Positions 5,365-7,452 of a stretch of 7,452 bases of DNA are shown here, piece after piece. This DNA is from Rhodobacterales bacterium UBA5972 (GTDB lineage Bacteria > Pseudomonadota > Alphaproteobacteria > Rhodobacterales > Rhodobacteraceae), in assembly GCA_002430125.1 (NCBI GenBank), contig DJBQ01000089.1, positions 1-7,452 on the forward strand, read 5' to 3'. How positions within the stretch are numbered: the stretch's first letter is position 1; the number at the start of each line of letters is the position of its first letter. Both the position numbers and the translations under genes were made by a program. The notes under the pieces were generated by a model that saw only the letters and a program-made list of their open reading frames with translations, ran no database searches and was not told the origin of the DNA.

Positions 5365-7311
5365 ATGACCGCCAATAAACTTTACCCGCCCTCAGCCGAT
5401 TTCGTTGCCACCGCCAAAATCGACGCCGCTAAATACGAGGAAATGTACGCAGCCTCGATCAATGATCCTGCGGCGTTCTGGGGCGAACAAGGCAAGCGGC
5501 TTGATTGGATCAAGCCCTATTCCAAGGTCAAGAACACCACATTCGCCTACCCTGATGTGTCGATCAAATGGTATGAGGACGGTCTGTTGAACGTCGCGGC
5601 CAATTGCGTTGACCGGCATCTTGAAACCCGCGGCAACCAGATCGCCATCATCTGGGAAAGCGATGATCCGGGTCTGTCAAAGCACATCACCTATGCTGAA
5701 CTGTCCGAACATGTGAACAAGCTGGCGAATGTCTATAAATCCCTTGGCGTGACCAAGGGCGACCGTATCGTGCTTTACATGCCAATGATCCCCGAAGCCG
5801 CCTATGCCATGCTGGCATGCGCGCGGATCGGTGCAATCCATTCCATCGTCTTCGCCGGTTTCTCGCCCGAAGCCCTTGCCTCGCGCATCGACGGGTGCGG
5901 CGCCAAACTGGTGGTCACCGCCGATCAGGCTCCGCGTGGCGGGCGCAACACACCGCTGAAATCCAACGTCGATGCGGCGCTGGCGATCTGTGGCGACGTA
6001 CAAACGCTGGTGGTCGAACGCACCGGCGTCAATGTAGCGATGAAAGACGGTCGCGATCACGCCTATGGCGCGCTGATGGCCCATGCCAGTGCTGATTGTG
6101 CGCCCGAGCCGATGAACGCCGAAGACCCGTTGTTCATCCTTTATACATCAGGCTCCACCGGCAAACCCAAAGGTATCCAGCACACCACCGGCGGTTATCT
6201 GGTCTTCGCCGCTATGACCCACGAGCTGGTGTTTGATTATCACGACGGCGATATTTTCTGGTGCACGGCTGACGTCGGCTGGGTCACCGGCCACAGCTAT
6301 ATCGTCTATGGCCCGCTGGCCAATGGCGCGACCACTTTGATGTTTGAAGGCGTGCCCACCTATCCGGACGCCGGCCGGTTCTGGGCCGTGTGCGCCAAGC
6401 ACAAGGTCAACCAGTTCTACACCGCCCCCACCGCGATCCGCGCACTAATGGCGCAGGGCAATGATTTTGTCACCAAACACGATCTTTCCTCGATCAAAGT
6501 CCTTGGTTCGGTCGGTGAACCGATCAACCCCGAGGCCTGGGCCTGGTACAATGACGTGGTCGGCGGCGGCACCTGCCCGATCGTTGACACATGGTGGCAA
6601 ACCGAAACCGGCGGTCATTTGTTAACCCCGATCCCCGGCGCAATTGCCACCAAACCCGGCTCGGCCACCAAACCGTTCTTCGGCATCGTACCGGCGATCT
6701 TGGATCCCACGACAGGCAAGGAAATCACCACAACCGAGGCCGAAGGAGTGCTGTGCATCAAGGACAGCTGGCCCGGCCAGATGCGATCAGTTTACGGCGA
6801 CCACGACCGCTTTGTGTCGGCCTATTTCGCTGACTACAAAGGCTATTACTTCACCGGCGACGGCTGCCGCCGCGACGCAGACGGGTATTACTGGATCACC
6901 GGACGGGTTGATGACGTGCTGAACGTCTCGGGCCACCGCATGGGCACCGCAGAAATCGAAAGCGCTTTAGTGGCACATCCGAAAGTGTCCGAAAGTGCAG
7001 TTGTCGGCTATCCCCACAATATCAAAGGCCAAGGCATCTATGCCTATGTGACATTGATGGCCGGCGAAGACTATACCGAGGCATTGCGCAAAGAACTCAG
7101 CGATTGGGTGCGCAAGGAAATCGGCCCGATCGCCAAACCCGACCTTATTCAATGGGCACCAGGCCTGCCAAAAACCCGCTCCGGCAAGATCATGCGCCGC
7201 ATCCTGCGTAAAATCGCCGAAAACGATTACGGCGCCTTAGGCGACACCTCAACCCTTGCTGATCCGAGCGTCGTTGAAGATCTGATCGCAAACCGGATGA
7301 ACAAGCCCTAG
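5365..7311 (+). CDS. acs: Acetyl-CoA synthetase (acetate--CoA ligase, AMP-forming)
   Basis: This cytoplasmic enzyme converts acetate, ATP and CoA to acetyl-CoA, AMP and pyrophosphate through an acetyl-adenylate. It is 648 residues, matching the family (E. coli Acs is 652). Visible motifs are the adenylate-forming P-loop [11 protein letters not shown] (260-270), GWVTGHSY (305-312), GSVGEP (381-386), [10 protein letters not shown] (408-417), hinge region [15 protein letters not shown] (513-527) and C-terminal PKTRSGK (602-608). The pocket residues V307, T308, V383 and W411 correspond to V310, T311, V386 and W414 of the Salmonella enzyme, which restrict it to acetate; propionyl-CoA synthetases differ here. 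K608 is the conserved catalytic lysine, which in many bacteria is switched off by Pat-type acetylation and restored by a CobB-type deacetylase; neither is encoded here. The gene follows the transporter on the same strand after 101 bp, without an actP or yjcH gene nearby. Confidence 0.98.
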   Translation: MTANKLYPPSADFVATAKIDAAKYEEMYAASINDPAAFWGEQGKRLDWIKPYSKVKNTTFAYPDVSIKWYEDGLLNVAANCVDRHLETRGNQIAIIWESDDPGLSKHITYAELSEHVNKLANVYKSLGVTKGDRIVLYMPMIPEAAYAMLACARIGAIHSIVFAGFSPEALASRIDGCGAKLVVTADQAPRGGRNTPLKSNVDAALAICGDVQTLVVERTGVNVAMKDGRDHAYGALMAHASADCAPEPMNAEDPLFILYTSGSTGKPKGIQHTTGGYLVFAAMTHELVFDYHDGDIFWCTADVGWVTGHSYIVYGPLANGATTLMFEGVPTYPDAGRFWAVCAKHKVNQFYTAPTAIRALMAQGNDFVTKHDLSSIKVLGSVGEPINPEAWAWYNDVVGGGTCPIVDTWWQTETGGHLLTPIPGAIATKPGSATKPFFGIVPAILDPTTGKEITTTEAEGVLCIKDSWPGQMRSVYGDHDRFVSAYFADYKGYYFTGDGCRRDADGYYWITGRVDDVLNVSGHRMGTAEIESALVAHPKVSESAVVGYPHNIKGQGIYAYVTLMAGEDYTEALRKELSDWVRKEIGPIAKPDLIQWAPGLPKTRSGKIMRRILRKIAENDYGALGDTSTLADPSVVEDLIANRMNKP

Positions 7312-7452
7312 CCACCCTGCCCGCCCATCATAGTTTCAAAAATACTCTGGGGGTGTGGGGGTGAAACCCCCGCCCGACGCGCCGTTCAGGCGTCGTCGGC
7401 CGGGCGCAACTGAAACCGGCCGAAGGTCGTGTTTCAGGCGTGAGAACCTCCT
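7312..7452. repeat. Noncoding tail after acs, dense in inverted repeats
   Basis: No coding region is seen in these 141 bases on either strand. The stretch holds several hairpins: GTGGGGGT/ACCCCCGC with loop GAA (7355-7373, one wobble pair), CGACGC/GCGTCG (7375-7380 and 7390-7395), TCGGCCGG/CCGGCCGA (7396-7403 and 7416-7423), and CTGAAACCGGCC pairing with 7425-7437 around GAA, with one bulged T at 7430 and one wobble. The last two share bases and are mutually exclusive. The hexamer TGAAAC or its complement GTTTCA occurs four times (7333, 7362, 7411, 7431), and TTCAGGCGT occurs twice (7385 and 7433). No clear T-tailed terminator for acs is visible on the + strand. Confidence 0.6.
7339..7371 (-). 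terminator. Possible weak terminator for leftward transcription
   Basis: Read on the minus strand, the GGGGG complementary to 7367-7371 can pair with the CCCCC complementary to 7349-7353. About six bases later comes TTTTT (the complement of the A run at 7338-7342). This could end transcription of a gene lying to the right of the window on the opposite strand. The long loop, and the competing pairing with the nearer C run, make it weak. Confidence 0.3.

Noticed and set aside
7440..7452. AGGAGG on the minus strand at the right edge as the ribosome site of a leftward gene
   Set aside because: No ATG, GTG or TTG follows at a suitable distance on that strand and no open coding frame continues through the tail.

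Overview
The window is a compact, single-strand (+) gene block typical of an alphaproteobacterium, most likely a marine Rhodobacterales (Roseobacter-type) organism. This lineage call is inference from the protein flavour, moderate-to-high GC content, Shine-Dalgarno-led close-packed genes and small GC-rich palindromes between genes; no rRNA or other phylogenetic marker is present. Six protein-coding genes are supported, all apparently intact, with the first one running up to the left edge.

Layout: 2-1363, a periplasmic substrate-binding protein with a twin-arginine-type signal; 1364-1490, a spacer holding a 14-bp stem-loop followed by a short T run; 1491-2522 and 2526-3734, the two membrane permeases (LivH-type and LivM-type); 3746-4510 and 4514-5263, the two ATPases (LivG-type and LivF-type); 5264-5364, a spacer with a 12-bp palindrome and an 8-bp-stem hairpin; 5365-7311, acetyl-CoA synthetase (acs); 7312-7452, noncoding sequence dense in inverted repeats. 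No tRNA, rRNA, insertion sequence or CRISPR array was seen.

How the genes fit together: the first five genes make one complete five-component ABC importer of the hydrophobic amino acid/amide (HAAT, Liv/Urt-like) class. The binding protein captures a ligand in the periplasm, the two permeases form the channel and the two ATPases drive it. The sixth gene activates acetate to acetyl-CoA. The permease and ATPase genes are 3-11 bp apart and almost certainly co-transcribed. The acs gene follows after 101 bp and may be read through or separately controlled. The juxtaposition suggests that the imported ligand is acetate, another short carboxylate, or something that yields acetate. The ligand cannot be read from the sequence, and the Liv name alone should not be taken as evidence for branched-chain amino acids.

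This is an ordinary metabolic region rather than a defence or mobile locus. The points worth a second look are the pairing of a HAAT importer with acs, the Tat-type signal and clustered cysteines of the binding protein, the stem-loop between the binding-protein and permease genes, the divergent ABC signature (LSRGD) in the first ATPase, and the palindromic noncoding segments.
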